Of a stretch of 64,000 bases of DNA, positions 16,624 to 26,233 are shown one piece after another; the first letter of the stretch is position 1, and the number at the start of each line of letters is the position of its first letter. The notes under the pieces were generated by a model. It did not search any database. It was given only the letters and a program-made list of their open reading frames with translations, and was not told where the DNA came from. The translations under genes were made by a program, and so were the position numbers. This DNA comes from Thermus antranikianii DSM 12462 (GTDB lineage: Bacteria > Deinococcota > Deinococci > Deinococcales > Thermaceae), in NCBI RefSeq assembly GCF_000423905.1, contig NZ_AUIW01000011.1:1-64000 (forward strand), read 5' to 3'.

Positions 16624-17370
16624 ATGCGCTTGAAGGTGGATGTTCTCCCCACGGAGGAGCTGGTCTACCCCGATGTGGTGCTGGTGGTGGACGTGATCCG
16701 CTCCACCACCACCGCGGTCGCCTTCCTGGAGGCGGGGGCAGAGGCCCTGTACTGGGTCCCAAGCCTCGAGGCCGCCCGGGCCTTCAAGGACCGGGACGTG
16801 CTCCTGGCGGGAGAGGTGGGGGGGTTAAAGCCCCCGGGGTTTGACCTGGGGAACTCCCCCCGGGAGGCCCTCGAAGCCCCCGTGGGAGGCAAGACCGTGG
16901 TGATGAGCACCACCAACGGCACCAAGGCCGCCCACGTGGCCGCCCGGACCGCCAAGCACGTGCTCCTGGCCTCCCTCTTTAACGCCCACGCCGCAGCCCG
17001 CCTGGCCCGGGAACTGGCCACGGAGGAGGTGGCCATTCTGGCCGCCGGCAAGGAGGGGCGGGTGGGCCTGGACGACCTCTACACCGCCGGGGTCCTGGCG
17101 GAGTACCTGGGCCTTCTGGGGGAGGTGGAGCCCGAGGACGGGGCCAGGATTGCTTTGGCGGTGAAGCGAAACTACCAGGACCCCTTGGAAGCCCTCTCCC
17201 TCTCCGCCGCCGCCACCGCCCTGAAGGGCGTGGGCCTCGAGGCCGATGTGCCCTTCTGCGCCCAGGTGGCCAAAAGCGCCGTGGTCCCCATCCTCACGGG
17301 CCGGGTGGGGGAGGCCTTGATCTTCAAGGTAGCCCCTCCAGGACTGACCAAGGTAGCCCCCCGGGACTGA
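16624..17370 (+). CDS. ComB-like 2-phosphosulfolactate phosphatase
   Basis: 248-residue Mg-dependent phosphatase family first known from coenzyme M synthesis in methanogens but widespread in bacteria that lack coenzyme M. Conserved blocks: [49 protein letters not shown], and [27 protein letters not shown] site lies 7 bases before the ATG. The last codons fall in a short tandem duplication (17326-17372), so the C-terminus [14 protein letters not shown] is partly repeated. The biological substrate in Thermus is unknown. Confidence 0.85.
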   Translation: MRLKVDVLPTEELVYPDVVLVVDVIRSTTTAVAFLEAGAEALYWVPSLEAARAFKDRDVLLAGEVGGLKPPGFDLGNSPREALEAPVGGKTVVMSTTNGTKAAHVAARTAKHVLLASLFNAHAAARLARELATEEVAILAAGKEGRVGLDDLYTAGVLAEYLGLLGEVEPEDGARIALAVKRNYQDPLEALSLSAAATALKGVGLEADVPFCAQVAKSAVVPILTGRVGEALIFKVAPPGLTKVAPRD

Positions 17371-17372
17371 CC
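17326..17372 (+). repeat. Imperfect 24/23-base tandem duplication at the end of comB
   Basis: Units at 17326-17349 and 17350-17372 both begin AAGGTAGCCCC and end GGGACTGACC or AGGACTGACC; the second is one base shorter, and a decayed third start (AAGCGGGCCCCTCCAGG) follows. The one-base loss in unit two puts TGA in frame and sets the present stop codon. Confidence 0.7.
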
Positions 17373-17400
17373 AAGCGGGCCCCTCCAGGCGTAGGGGGAG

Positions 17401-18177
17401 CTAAAGCAGCATGCCGAACCTCTGGTAAAACTCTTCCACCACCGCCCACAGATCCGGGGGCAGCACCCTCTTGACCTTATCCCGGATCAACTCCGGCACG
17501 CCCCCATAGTAGGCCTCCGCAATGCCCCCAGCAATGCTGGCCAGGGTGTCGCTATCCCCTCCAAGGGAAACCGCATTCCGGATGGCGTCCTCATAGGAGG
17601 TGGATTCCAAAAAGGCGCGGATGGCCTGGGGAACCGTGCCCTGGCAGGTCCCGTCGAAGGCGTAGGCGGGGCGGATCTCCTCGAGGGGGAGGCTCAGGTC
17701 ATACCCAAAGAGGGACTGGATGCGCAAGCGGATGGCCTCCTTTTCCCAGCCGGTACGGGCCAGGAAAACGGCCAGGGCCACGGCCTGGGCTCCCTTGATG
17801 CCCTCCGGATGGTTGTGGGTAACCTCAGCCGTGGCCCTCGCCTCCCTCAGGACCTCCTCCTCGGTCTGGAAGGCGAAGCCCACAGGGCTCACCCGCATGG
17901 CCGAACCGTTGCCGAAGCTACCGTAAGGCCTGGGGTCGTGGGAAAAAAGCCAGGCCCGGAAACCTGGGCCATACCCCGCATGGGGATAGCGGCGGCCCCA
18001 GCGCCGCATCTCCTCCCCATATGGGGTTTTCCTCAGGATAGCCTGGGCAATGGCCACGGTGAGCACCGTGTCGTCGGTGTAGCGGCTTCCCGGCTGAAAG
18101 AGAGGGAAGTCTTTGGTCTTGATGGGCTTTTGCTCGTACACCGAGCCGATGATGTCCCCCGCTATGGCCCCCAGCAT
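17401..18177 (-). CDS. ADP-ribosylglycohydrolase (DraG/ARH family)
   Basis: 258-residue dinuclear Mg/Mn enzyme that removes ADP-ribose from proteins or small molecules. The N-terminal motif LGAIAGDIIGSVYE, the metal ligands in RYTDDTVLT, and the C-terminal metal motif LGGDSDTLASIAGGIAEA are all intact; CQGTVPQAIRAFLES is the conserved substrate-side segment. No ADP-ribosyltransferase gene or DraT is nearby, so it is not an obvious nitrogenase regulator; detoxification or a toxin-countering role is possible. The start ATG has TAAGCT 6 bases upstream and no Shine-Dalgarno. Confidence 0.92.
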   Translation of the reverse strand: MLGAIAGDIIGSVYEQKPIKTKDFPLFQPGSRYTDDTVLTVAIAQAILRKTPYGEEMRRWGRRYPHAGYGPGFRAWLFSHDPRPYGSFGNGSAMRVSPVGFAFQTEEEVLREARATAEVTHNHPEGIKGAQAVALAVFLARTGWEKEAIRLRIQSLFGYDLSLPLEEIRPAYAFDGTCQGTVPQAIRAFLESTSYEDAIRNAVSLGGDSDTLASIAGGIAEAYYGGVPELIRDKVKRVLPPDLWAVVEEFYQRFGMLL

Positions 18178-18183
18178 GGAACC

Positions 18184-18189
18184 AGCTTA
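18184..18189 (-). promoter_or_regulatory. -10 box of leaderless ADP-ribosylglycohydrolase promoter
   Basis: TAAGCT on the minus strand, 6 bases before the ATG at 18177. The remaining gap to 18316 holds no gene that I can support. Confidence 0.4.
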
Positions 18190-18316
18190 ACCCTTCCCAA
18201 AGCCCCCGTACGGAGGGCTTCCCTAGCACACCCCAAGGACCCCAAGGCCCCTCCCAAGAGGGCAGCCCCCAGATAGAGGGGGAGTTGATACCGCTCCCAA
18301 AGGCTCCCCACGCCCC

Positions 18317-19630
18317 TTAATCCCCTCGGGCCAGGAGCTCATAGAATCGCTTCAGAACTGCAATGCCCTTTTCCAGGTTGACCAGGTCAAACTTCTCGTT
18401 GGGAGCGTGGAGGTTGTCGTCGGGAAGCCCTAGGCCCAAGAGAACCACGGGCGCATGAAGGGCATCCTGGAGCTCCGCCACCACCGGGATGGTCCCTCCC
18501 TCCCGGGTGTACACGGGGGGCCTGCCCCAAACCTCCTCCAGGGCCCTGGCCATGAGGCGCATGGGGGGGCTGAAGGGATCGGTGAGGACCGGCCTACCCC
18601 CGTGGAGGCGGAGGATCTCCATGGTGTAGCCGGGCGGGCAGATTTCCCGCAGGTAGGCCTCCACCTGGCTGGCCACCTCCTCGGGGTCCTGGTCCGGCAC
18701 CAGGCGCAAGGAAACCTTGAAGCCCGCCTCGGCGGGGATCACCGTCTTAGAGCCCTCCCCCTGGTACCCTCCCCAGATGCCGTTCGGATCCAGGGTGGGC
18801 CGGGTCCAAAGCCTCTCCAAGGGGCTATAGCCCTCCTCCCCGGGCAGCACCTCCACCCCGAGCTCCCGCCTCAAGGCCTCCTCGTCCAAGGAGGGCCAGA
18901 GCCTTTTCTCCTCCTCCGAAACCGGCCGCACCCGGTCGTAAAGGCCGGGAACCAGGATCTTCCCAGTTTTCTCGTCCTTTAGCTTGGAGAGAATCCACCC
19001 CATGGCCTGGATGGGGTTCGGAGCCACGCCGCCAAAGCTTCCGGAGTGGAGGTCCCGCCGGGCCCCCTTCAGGCGCACCTCCAAATAGGCCAGGCCCCTT
19101 AGGCCATAGGTGAGGGTGGGGGTGAAGGGGGCGAACATGGCTCCATCGGAGATGAGAACCACGTCGGCTTGGAGCTTCTCCCGGTGCTCCCGCACGAAGG
19201 GCAGAAGGCTCGGGCTTCCGATCTCCTCTTCCCCCTCCACCAAGAACTTCACGTTCACCCGGGCGGGCAGGCCCTCGAGGGCCGCCACATGGGCCCAAAG
19301 CTGCCCCTTGTCGTCGGAGGCTCCCCGGGCGTAGACCCGTCCCTCCCGCACCGTGGGAACGAAGGGGGGGTTTTCCCAAAGCTCCAAGGGATCCGGGGGC
19401 TGGACGTCGTAGTGCCCGTAGACCAGGACCGTGGGGGCCTTGGGATCCAGGAGGCGCTCCGCGTAGAGGATGGGATGTAGCGGGGTCTCGTGGAGCTCCG
19501 TGCGAAAACCCCTCTCCCTAAGCCTCTCCGCAAGCCAGAGGGCCGCCTTACGAACGTCCTCCTTGTGGGCTGGGTCGGTGGATACGGAGGGGATGGACAG
19601 GAACTCCAAAAGGGGCTCTAGCGCATTCAC
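18317..19630 (-). CDS. M20-family dipeptidase/peptidase
   Basis: 437-residue zinc aminoacyl-peptide hydrolase. The metal ligands are in place: GHYDVQPP (His), ARGASDDKG (bridging Asp), EGEEEIGS (catalytic Glu and ligand Glu), LISDGAMF (Asp) and the final histidine in [12 protein letters not shown]. The dimerisation domain lies roughly at residues 190-350. Start is GTG at 19630, overlapping the stop of the HspR-like gene (GTGA), so the peptidase is made from the regulator's message. Length and motifs fit the cytosolic non-specific dipeptidase group. Confidence 0.92.
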   Translation of the reverse strand: MNALEPLLEFLSIPSVSTDPAHKEDVRKAALWLAERLRERGFRTELHETPLHPILYAERLLDPKAPTVLVYGHYDVQPPDPLELWENPPFVPTVREGRVYARGASDDKGQLWAHVAALEGLPARVNVKFLVEGEEEIGSPSLLPFVREHREKLQADVVLISDGAMFAPFTPTLTYGLRGLAYLEVRLKGARRDLHSGSFGGVAPNPIQAMGWILSKLKDEKTGKILVPGLYDRVRPVSEEEKRLWPSLDEEALRRELGVEVLPGEEGYSPLERLWTRPTLDPNGIWGGYQGEGSKTVIPAEAGFKVSLRLVPDQDPEEVASQVEAYLREICPPGYTMEILRLHGGRPVLTDPFSPPMRLMARALEEVWGRPPVYTREGGTIPVVAELQDALHAPVVLLGLGLPDDNLHAPNEKFDLVNLEKGIAVLKRFYELLARGD

Positions 19631-19980
19631 GCCCCCATGCTACTCTCTTGGGGAATCTCTTGGGGGAGGGATTTGCCCTCCTCCAGGAGGAGGAGCTTCA
19701 GCCGGGCCACCTCGGCCTCAAAGCGGGCCTGCAGGGCCTCCAGCTCCGCCCGAAGCCGCATGATCTCCTCCACCCCCGCCAGGTTCACCCCAAGCTCCTG
19801 CGTCAGGCGGCGGATCTCCCGGAGCTTCTCAATGTCCCGCTCCGAGTAAAGCCGGGTCTTCCCCCCAGACCGCTTCGGCTTGATCAAACCCTTCCGCTCG
19901 TAAAGCCTCAGGGTCTGCGGGTGCATCTCCAACAGCTCCGCCGCCACCGAGATCACGTACACGGGACGGTCCTTGTCCAT
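19627..19980 (-). CDS. hspR: MerR-family regulator, HspR-like
   Basis: 117 residues. The helix-turn-helix [29 protein letters not shown] and the following wing and helix ([31 protein letters not shown]) match HspR, the repressor of dnaK-type heat-shock operons in actinobacteria and Deinococcus-Thermus. A C-terminal coiled coil ([18 protein letters not shown]) follows. No chaperone gene is adjacent, and no HAIR inverted repeat (CTTGAGT/ACTCAAG) is visible in its own upstream region, so autoregulation through HAIR is not supported. It is the first gene of an operon with the M20 peptidase. A GGAGGGAG site precedes the ATG. Confidence 0.78.
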   Translation of the reverse strand: MDKDRPVYVISVAAELLEMHPQTLRLYERKGLIKPKRSGGKTRLYSERDIEKLREIRRLTQELGVNLAGVEEIMRLRAELEALQARFEAEVARLKLLLLEEGKSLPQEIPQESSMGA

Positions 19981-20020
19981 GGCCTTTAGCTCCCTCCGCT
20001 AAACCCTCCTAACCAATGCT

Positions 20021-20026
20021 ATTATA
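20021..20026 (-). promoter_or_regulatory. -10 box of the hspR promoter
   Basis: A perfect TATAAT on the minus strand overlaps the stop codon of the upstream iclR gene. The start codon is about 40 bases downstream with a Shine-Dalgarno, so this transcript has a leader. Confidence 0.5.
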
Positions 20027-20780
20027 AAGCGGGCACAAAACCTAGGCGCAAGGAAGCTTTCCTGGCCGCCTCCACCACCCGTGGGGCCAGGCGGTGGGCC
20101 TCCTCCAGGGAGAGGCGGCTGGCGGGGGCGGAGAGGGACAGGGCGGCCACCACCTCCCCCCCGGGGCCAAAAACGGGAGCGGCCACACAGCGCACCCCCA
20201 GCTCCCTTTCCTCGTTGTCCAGGGCGTAGCCCTTCCGGCGCACGGTTTCCAGCTCCCGCTTCAGGTCCTCGAGGCGGGTCAGGGTAAAGGGAGTATAGGG
20301 CACCAGGGAAAGCCCCTCGGGAATGCCCCGGAAGGCGAGAAGAACCTTCCCCACCCCCGTGGCGTGCAGGGGAGCCCGGGAGCCTGGAGCAGTGAAGAGC
20401 CGAACCAATCTGGCTCCCTCCGCCTGGTCCAAATAGAGGGCCTCTCTCCCCGCTGGCACCGCCAGGTTCACGCTCTCCCCCGTTTCCGCTGCCAGGGCCT
20501 CCATCTCCGGGCGCACCGCAAGAAGCAGGTTCTGCCTGGGATAGACCTGCCCCACGACAAAAGCCTTGGGACCCACCCGGTAAACACCCCTTTCCTCCTC
20601 CACGAAGCCGTGGCGGACCAGGGTCTGGAGGAGGCGGTAAAGGGTGCTCTTGGTAAGCCCCGTCCGCTCTGCCAGAGGGGAAAGCCCGGCCTCCTTAAGC
20701 TCCGCCAGGGCCTGAAGCACGCTCAAGCCTCGCTCCAAGGTTTTCACTTCCTCGGCTCCTTTCCTCCTAGGCCGTGGCAT
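20022..20780 (-). CDS. IclR-family transcription regulator
   Basis: 252 residues: an N-terminal winged helix (LERGLSVLQALAELKEAGLSPLAERTGLTKSTLYRLLQTLVRHGFV) and a C-terminal GAF-like effector domain (about 85-250) with the conserved LYLDQAEGARLVRL, LHATGVGKVLLAF and ELGVRCVAAPVFGPGGEVVAALSLSAP segments. The start MPRPRRKG at 20780 is preferred because a -10 box ends 7 bases before it; an ATG three codons earlier lies inside that box. It is divergent from the malate synthase/glycolate oxidase operon with a palindrome exactly between the promoters, so it very probably controls that operon, with glyoxylate or glycolate as a plausible ligand. Confidence 0.9.
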   Translation of the reverse strand: MPRPRRKGAEEVKTLERGLSVLQALAELKEAGLSPLAERTGLTKSTLYRLLQTLVRHGFVEEERGVYRVGPKAFVVGQVYPRQNLLLAVRPEMEALAAETGESVNLAVPAGREALYLDQAEGARLVRLFTAPGSRAPLHATGVGKVLLAFRGIPEGLSLVPYTPFTLTRLEDLKRELETVRRKGYALDNEERELGVRCVAAPVFGPGGEVVAALSLSAPASRLSLEEAHRLAPRVVEAARKASLRLGFVPAL

Positions 20781-20787
20781 AGGCCCC

Positions 20788-20869
20788 ATGCTAGCACCTA
20801 CCGGATGGTTTTTCAAGGAGCAAAAAATTGTTTTGCTTCTTGACAAATTCCGGCCCCTTCCCTTAGGCT
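20788..20869. promoter_or_regulatory. Divergent iclR/malate synthase promoters with central palindromic operator
   Basis: Minus strand: TTGAAA (20816-20811), 17-base spacer, TAGCAT (20793-20788), then 7 bases to the iclR ATG. Plus strand: TTGACA (20840-20845), 18-base spacer, TAGGCT (20864-20869), then 9 bases to the malate synthase ATG. Between the two -35 boxes lies a palindrome AGCAAAA-N5-TTTTGCT (20819-20837) with a 2-base gap to each -35. Both transcripts look leaderless. The palindrome is the obvious IclR binding site. Confidence 0.72.
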
Positions 20870-20878
20870 CAAACCACC

Positions 20879-22441
20879 ATGAAGGGCGTGGAGATCCTCA
20901 AAGATCACCCCCTCCTCAAGGAGGTGCTCACGGAAGAGGCCTTGAGGTTCGTGGTGGCCCTGCACCGGGAGTTCAACCCCGTGCGCAAGGCGCTTTTGGA
21001 GCGCAGGAAAACCCTCTGGGAAAGGTACAAGGCCGGGGAAAAACCGGACTTTCTCGAGGAAACCGCCTTCGTGCGGGGCGGGTCCTGGCAGGTGGCAGAA
21101 GCCCCACCGGATCTTTTGGACCGCCGGGTGGAGATCACCGGTCCTGTGGACCGCAAGATGATCATCAACGCCCTGAACTCCGGGGCCAAGGTCTTCATGG
21201 CGGATTTCGAAGACGCCCTCTCCCCCACGTGGGACAACGTGATCCAGGGGCAAAAGAACCTCTATGACGCCGTCCGCCGCCAGATTGACTTTGTAAGCCC
21301 CGAGGGGAAGGAGTACAAGCTGAAGGAAAAGGTGGCCACCCTGGTGGTCCGGCCCCGAGGCTGGCACCTGGTGGAAAAGCACGTGCGGGTGGACGGGGAG
21401 CCCATCTCTGCAAGCCTCTTTGACTTTGGCCTTTACTTCTTCCACAACGCCCACGAGCTCCTAAGGCGAGGAAGCGGCCCCTACTTCTACCTGCCCAAGC
21501 TGGAAAGCCACCTCGAGGCCCGGCTTTGGAACCAGGTCTTCAACTTCGCCCAGGACTACCTGGGCATCCCTCGGGGCACCATCCGGGCCACGGTGCTCAT
21601 CGAAACCATCCTGGCGGCCTTCGAAATGGAGGAGATCCTCTACGAGCTTAAAGAGCACGCCGCTGGGCTTAACGCCGGCCGCTGGGACTACATCTTCAGC
21701 TGCATCAAGAAGTTCGCCACCACCGCCCCCATCTTCCCCGACCGGGCCCAGGTCACCATGACCGTGCCCTTCATGAAGGCCTACACCGAGCTTCTGGTGA
21801 AGTCCTGCCATATCCATGGGGCCCATGCCATCGGGGGCATGGCTGCCTTCATCCCCAGCCGCAAGGACCCCCAGGTGAACGAAAGGGCCTTCCAGCAGGT
21901 GCGGGCCGACAAGGAGCGGGAAGCCTCCCAGGGATTTGACGGCACCTGGGTGGCCCACCCCGACCTGGTGCCCGTGGCCCAGGAGGTCTTCGACCGGTAT
22001 CTGGGGGATAGGCCCCACCAGAAGCACGTGAAGCGGGAGGACGTCCAGGTGAGGGCGGAGGATCTTCTGAACTTTGAGGTCCCGGGGGGCAAGGTGACGG
22101 AGGCAGGCCTTCGCAACAACATCTCCGTGGCCCTCCAGTACCTGAACCAGTGGCTCCTCGGCAACGGGGCGGCCGCCATCTTCAACCTCATGGAGGACGC
22201 CGCCACCGCCGAGATCAGCAGGGCACAGCTCTGGCAATGGGTGCACCGGCAGGCCACCTTGGAGGACGGCCGTACGGTCACCCCTGAGCTTTACCAAAAG
22301 ATCAAGGAAGAGGAGCTCGCCAAGCTGGGAGGACGGGAGGTTGGCCGCTATAAGGAGGCCGAGGAGATCCTGGACAAGCTGGTCCTCTCGGAGGAGTTCA
22401 TCGAGTTTCTGACCCTGGTGGCCTACGATTACCTGGACTGA
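20879..22441 (+). CDS. aceB: Malate synthase (A-type)
   Basis: Condenses glyoxylate and acetyl-CoA to malate. 520 residues, normal for A-type enzymes. Conserved blocks: [17 protein letters not shown] (metal/glyoxylate side), [33 protein letters not shown] (catalytic glutamate region), [32 protein letters not shown] and the C-terminal [16 protein letters not shown] with the following helical cap. No isocitrate lyase gene is nearby; the following glycolate oxidase genes supply glyoxylate instead. No Shine-Dalgarno precedes the ATG, consistent with the leaderless promoter. First gene of a five-gene operon. Confidence 0.95.
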   Translation: MKGVEILKDHPLLKEVLTEEALRFVVALHREFNPVRKALLERRKTLWERYKAGEKPDFLEETAFVRGGSWQVAEAPPDLLDRRVEITGPVDRKMIINALNSGAKVFMADFEDALSPTWDNVIQGQKNLYDAVRRQIDFVSPEGKEYKLKEKVATLVVRPRGWHLVEKHVRVDGEPISASLFDFGLYFFHNAHELLRRGSGPYFYLPKLESHLEARLWNQVFNFAQDYLGIPRGTIRATVLIETILAAFEMEEILYELKEHAAGLNAGRWDYIFSCIKKFATTAPIFPDRAQVTMTVPFMKAYTELLVKSCHIHGAHAIGGMAAFIPSRKDPQVNERAFQQVRADKEREASQGFDGTWVAHPDLVPVAQEVFDRYLGDRPHQKHVKREDVQVRAEDLLNFEVPGGKVTEAGLRNNISVALQYLNQWLLGNGAAAIFNLMEDAATAEISRAQLWQWVHRQATLEDGRTVTPELYQKIKEEELAKLGGREVGRYKEAEEILDKLVLSEEFIEFLTLVAYDYLD

Positions 22442-22517
22442 GACCAAAAGGATCCGGGCTAGGAAGGGGTGGGGCAGGCCATCCGCCCCTTCCGGTAAGG
22501 TGGGATAGGAGGTGGCA

Positions 22518-23921
22518 ATGGGGTTCCTGGAAGAGCTTAGGGCCCTCTTTCCCCCGGGGAGGCTGCTGACCAAGGAGGCGGAGCTTGTCCCTTACGAGTC
22601 CGACGCCCTCACCGCCTACCGCAGGCGTCCCCTGGCCGTGGTGCTTCCCGAGCGGAAGGAAGAGGTGGTGGAAGCGGTGCGCCTCTGCTACCGCCACGGG
22701 GTGCCCTTTGTGGCCCGGGGAAGCGGCACCAGCCTCTCGGGAGGCTCCTTGCCCGTGGAGGGGGGCCTGGTCATCGCCCTCAACCGCATGAACCGCATCC
22801 TACGCCTGGACCCCAAGGCCCGGATCGCGGTGGTGGAGCCCGGAGTGGTGAACCTGGAGGTTTCCCGGCAGGCAGCTCCTTTTGGCCTCTATTACGCCCC
22901 CGATCCCTCCAGCCAGCCCATCTCCACCATCGGTGGGAACGTGGCCTTCAACTCCGGCGGGGCCCACTGCCTGAAGTACGGGATGACGGCGGGCCACGTG
23001 CTGGCCCTCGAGGTGGTCACCCCCCAAGGGGAGGTGGTGCGCCTGGGCGGGGAAGGCCTTGAGACCGTAGGTCCCGACCTCCACGGCTTTTTCGTGGGCA
23101 CCGAGGGGCTTTTGGGAGTAGCCCTGGAGATCACCCTGAGGCTTCTTCCCAAGCCCGAGGCCTACCACACCCTGCTGGCCGCCTACGGGAGCCTCGAGGC
23201 CGCCGGCAACGCCGTGAGCCAGGTGATCCGAAGCGGGCTCCTCCCCGGGGCCATGGAGATCATGGACCGCTTGGCCATAGAGGCCGCCGAGGCAGCGGTG
23301 AAGGCCGGCTATCCCCGGGTGGAGGCCCTCCTCATCGTGGAGCTGGAAGGCCCCAAGGAGGAGGTGGAGGAGGAAGCCAAACTCCTGGCCCAGGTGATTA
23401 AAGAAAGCGGGGCCTTGGAGGTGCGCGTCGCCCAAAGCGAGGCGGAGCGCCAGGCCATCTGGAAGGGGCGCAAGGCTGCCTTCAGCGCCGTGGGAAGGCT
23501 TTCCCCCGATTACATCGTCCAGGACGGGGTAGTGCCCCGAAGCCGCCTGGGGGAAGCCCTGAAGGAGATCGAAAGGCTTTCCCAGGAATACGGCCTTAGG
23601 GTGGCCAACGTCTTCCACGCCGGGGACGGAAACCTTCACCCCCTGGTCCTCTACGACGGCAAAAAACCTGGGGAGCTGGAGCGGGCCGAGGAGCTGGCGG
23701 GAGAAATCCTCAAGCTTTGCGTGCGCCTAGGAGGGTCCTTGACCGGGGAACACGGCATCGGGGTGGAGAAGAAGGAGTACATGCCAAAGATGTTCGCCCC
23801 GGAAGACCTCCTGGCCATGGAACGGGTCAAGGAGGCCCTGGACCCCCAAGGCCTCGCCAACCGGGGCAAGGTGCTACCCGGCCACGGGCAAGGCCCGCAT
23901 CTAGGAGAGGTGTATGCCTGA
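22518..23921 (+). CDS. glcD: Glycolate oxidase FAD-binding subunit GlcD
   Basis: 467-residue FAD-linked oxidase. The N-terminal PCMH-type FAD domain shows [53 protein letters not shown] and [16 protein letters not shown]; the C-terminal cap has [16 protein letters not shown] and [14 protein letters not shown]. The ATG at 22518 has AGGAGGT 4 bases upstream; a GTG two codons earlier overlaps that site and is rejected. Its last 8 bases overlap glcE. Together with GlcE and GlcF it oxidises glycolate to glyoxylate and passes electrons to the membrane quinone pool. Confidence 0.94.
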   Translation: MGFLEELRALFPPGRLLTKEAELVPYESDALTAYRRRPLAVVLPERKEEVVEAVRLCYRHGVPFVARGSGTSLSGGSLPVEGGLVIALNRMNRILRLDPKARIAVVEPGVVNLEVSRQAAPFGLYYAPDPSSQPISTIGGNVAFNSGGAHCLKYGMTAGHVLALEVVTPQGEVVRLGGEGLETVGPDLHGFFVGTEGLLGVALEITLRLLPKPEAYHTLLAAYGSLEAAGNAVSQVIRSGLLPGAMEIMDRLAIEAAEAAVKAGYPRVEALLIVELEGPKEEVEEEAKLLAQVIKESGALEVRVAQSEAERQAIWKGRKAAFSAVGRLSPDYIVQDGVVPRSRLGEALKEIERLSQEYGLRVANVFHAGDGNLHPLVLYDGKKPGELERAEELAGEILKLCVRLGGSLTGEHGIGVEKKEYMPKMFAPEDLLAMERVKEALDPQGLANRGKVLPGHGQGPHLGEVYA

Positions 23922-24960
23922 GGTCCGTGCCAACTCTCTGGAAGAAGTACAGGAAGCCGTGCGCACCTATCCCCGCCTGCGCCCCAAGGGGGGTGGGAGC
24001 AAGCCAGCCCTCTCCACCCCCAAGGACGGGGAGACCCTCCTGGATCTTTCGGGCCTCAGGGGCATCCTGGAGTATGCCCCTGAGGAGTTCGTCTTCACCG
24101 CCTATGCCGGCACACCCCTTAAGGAGATAGAGGAAACCCTACGGGCCCACGGCCAGTACCTGCCCTTCCACCCACCCCTGGTGGAGCAGGGGGCCACCCT
24201 TGGGGGTACGGTGGCAGCAGGGCTTTCCGGCCCCATGCGGGAACGGTTTGGGGGCCTGAGGGACTTCATCCTGGGAGTGCGCTTCGTGGACGGGGAAGGA
24301 AGGGTGGTGCGGGGCGGAGGCAAGGTGGTGAAAAATGCCGCTGGCTTCCCTTTCCACCGCCTCATGGTAGGTTCCCTGGGAGCCTTCGGGGTCATGGTGG
24401 AGCTTTCCTTCAAGGTCTTCCCCTCCCCCAGGGCCACCCAGACCCTACGGCTCACCTATGGGAGCCTAGCGGAGGCCCTTGCCGCTATGGAACGCCTCCG
24501 GGTGCTTCCCCTGGATCTTCTGGCCCTGGACCTCATTCCCCCCGCCACCCTGGAGATTCGGCTAGGGGGGTTCCCCGAAAGCCTGGGGAAAAGACTAAAA
24601 CGACTACAGGAAATCCTGCAAAAGGAAGGCGAGGTGCTGGCGGAGGACGAAACCCACTGGGAAGGGGTGCGGAACCTCCGCTTCCTGGAGGAGGCCCCCA
24701 TCTGGGTCAAGGTTCCCTCCACCCCCGCCTGGGTGCCCAAGCTGGAAGACCTGCCCCTAGGGCCCAGGCGGTACCTGGCAGGAGGGGAACTCCTCTACGC
24801 CGGGATGGAGGCCAAGGGACTGGCATCCCTTAGGCAGGCAGGGATTCCCCACCTGGTCCTAAAGGGCGCCGAGGATGCCCTCTTCCCCCACCCGCCCGAG
24901 GCCTTTTTCCGCAAGCTTAAGCTGGCCCTGGACCCCAGGGGCCGTTTTCCCTTAGGGTGA
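23914..24960 (+). CDS. glcE: Glycolate oxidase subunit GlcE
   Basis: 348-residue second FAD-domain subunit. Conserved segments are [81 protein letters not shown]. It lacks the long cap of GlcD, as usual for GlcE. The start overlaps the end of glcD by 8 bases and glcF follows after 4 bases, so the three subunits are produced in a coupled way. Confidence 0.93.
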   Translation: MPEVRANSLEEVQEAVRTYPRLRPKGGGSKPALSTPKDGETLLDLSGLRGILEYAPEEFVFTAYAGTPLKEIEETLRAHGQYLPFHPPLVEQGATLGGTVAAGLSGPMRERFGGLRDFILGVRFVDGEGRVVRGGGKVVKNAAGFPFHRLMVGSLGAFGVMVELSFKVFPSPRATQTLRLTYGSLAEALAAMERLRVLPLDLLALDLIPPATLEIRLGGFPESLGKRLKRLQEILQKEGEVLAEDETHWEGVRNLRFLEEAPIWVKVPSTPAWVPKLEDLPLGPRRYLAGGELLYAGMEAKGLASLRQAGIPHLVLKGAEDALFPHPPEAFFRKLKLALDPRGRFPLG

Positions 24961-24964
24961 GAGC

Positions 24965-26233
24965 ATGCAGCACCGCATACCCGTGGAAACCCTGGGCAGG
25001 GAAGGGGAGGTGATGGCCCACGCCATCGAGGCCTGCGTCCATTGCGGCTTCTGCCTTCCCACCTGCCCCACCTACCTGGTCCTGCAGGAGGAGATGGACT
25101 CCCCCCGGGGTCGGATCTTCCTGATGAAGGAGGTCCTCGAGGGGAACCTCTCCCTGGAGGAAGCCCTTCCCTATCTGGATCGTTGCCTGGCCTGCCAAGC
25201 CTGCGTTACCGCCTGCCCAAGCGGCGTCCCCTACGGCGAGCTCATCGCCACCTTCCGCCTGCACACCGAGAGCAAGCGCCACCGCTACCCCCTGGAACAG
25301 GTCTTTCGCCGGTCCCTCCTCCGCATCCTCCCCTACCCTGAGCGCTTTCGGCCCCTGGCCGAGCTGGGAAGCCGGCTAAAACCCCTCCTCAAGCCCCTCC
25401 CCCTGCCCAAGGCCCTTAAGGCTCCCATCGCCCTGCTCCCGGACCGCCTACCGGACAGGGAATCCTACCAGGAGGTCTACCCCGCCAAGGGCCCAAGGCG
25501 GGCCAGGGTGGGCATCCTCCTGGGCTGCGCCCAGCAGGTCCTGAGGCCCTCCATCAACCGGGCCACCATCCGGGTCCTCCAGGAAAACGGGGTGGAGGTG
25601 ATAGCCGCCAAGGAACAGGTCTGTTGCGGGGCCCTAAACCTCCACGCCGGGGACAAGGAGGGGGCCAGGGCCTTGGCCCGCACCAACCTGAGGGTTTTCC
25701 GGGAGGTGGACTACGTGGTCACCAACGCCGCCGGTTGCGGCTCGGGGATGAGGGAATACCCCCTTCTCTTCCTGGGGGAACCCGAGGAGGAGGAGGCCAG
25801 GGCCCTGGCCGCCAAGGTGAAGGACCTCACCGTCATCCTGGACGAGCTGGGCTTCATCCCCCCTCCCCCGCCCCCAAGGCCCCTCAGGGTGGCCTACCAC
25901 GACGCCTGCCACCTGGCCCACGCCCAGGGGGTGCGGGAGGCCCCAAGGAGGATCCTTAAGGCCTCTGGGGTGGAGGTGCTGGAGCCCAAGGAGTGGGAGA
26001 TCTGCTGCGGCAGCGCCGGCACCTACAACCTCTTCCAGCCCGAGATCGCCGAGGTTTTGGGCAGGAGAAAGGCGGAAAACCTTCAGGCCACCCAGCCCGA
26101 ACTGGTGGTCACGGGCAACATCGGCTGCCTCACCCAGATCCAGGCCTATTTGGACAAGAGCATCCCCATCCTGCACACGGCGGAGCTTCTGGAGATGCTT
26201 TATGAGGGGAAACCTCCCCTCGTCCAAGGATGA
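24965..26233 (+). CDS. glcF: Glycolate oxidase iron-sulfur subunit GlcF
   Basis: 422 residues. The N-terminus carries two ferredoxin-type 4Fe-4S motifs, CVHCGFCLPTCPTY and CLACQACVTACPSG. The rest contains two cysteine-rich CCG domains (EQVCCGALNLHAGD and WEICCGSAGTYNLFQPEIAEVLG, with DACHLAHAQGVR before the second). These domains occur in heterodisulfide-reductase-like and lactate/glycolate oxidase subunits and pass electrons to the membrane. The stop overlaps the start of the glycerate kinase gene (ATGA). Confidence 0.94.
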   Translation: MQHRIPVETLGREGEVMAHAIEACVHCGFCLPTCPTYLVLQEEMDSPRGRIFLMKEVLEGNLSLEEALPYLDRCLACQACVTACPSGVPYGELIATFRLHTESKRHRYPLEQVFRRSLLRILPYPERFRPLAELGSRLKPLLKPLPLPKALKAPIALLPDRLPDRESYQEVYPAKGPRRARVGILLGCAQQVLRPSINRATIRVLQENGVEVIAAKEQVCCGALNLHAGDKEGARALARTNLRVFREVDYVVTNAAGCGSGMREYPLLFLGEPEEEEARALAAKVKDLTVILDELGFIPPPPPPRPLRVAYHDACHLAHAQGVREAPRRILKASGVEVLEPKEWEICCGSAGTYNLFQPEIAEVLGRRKAENLQATQPELVVTGNIGCLTQIQAYLDKSIPILHTAELLEMLYEGKPPLVQG

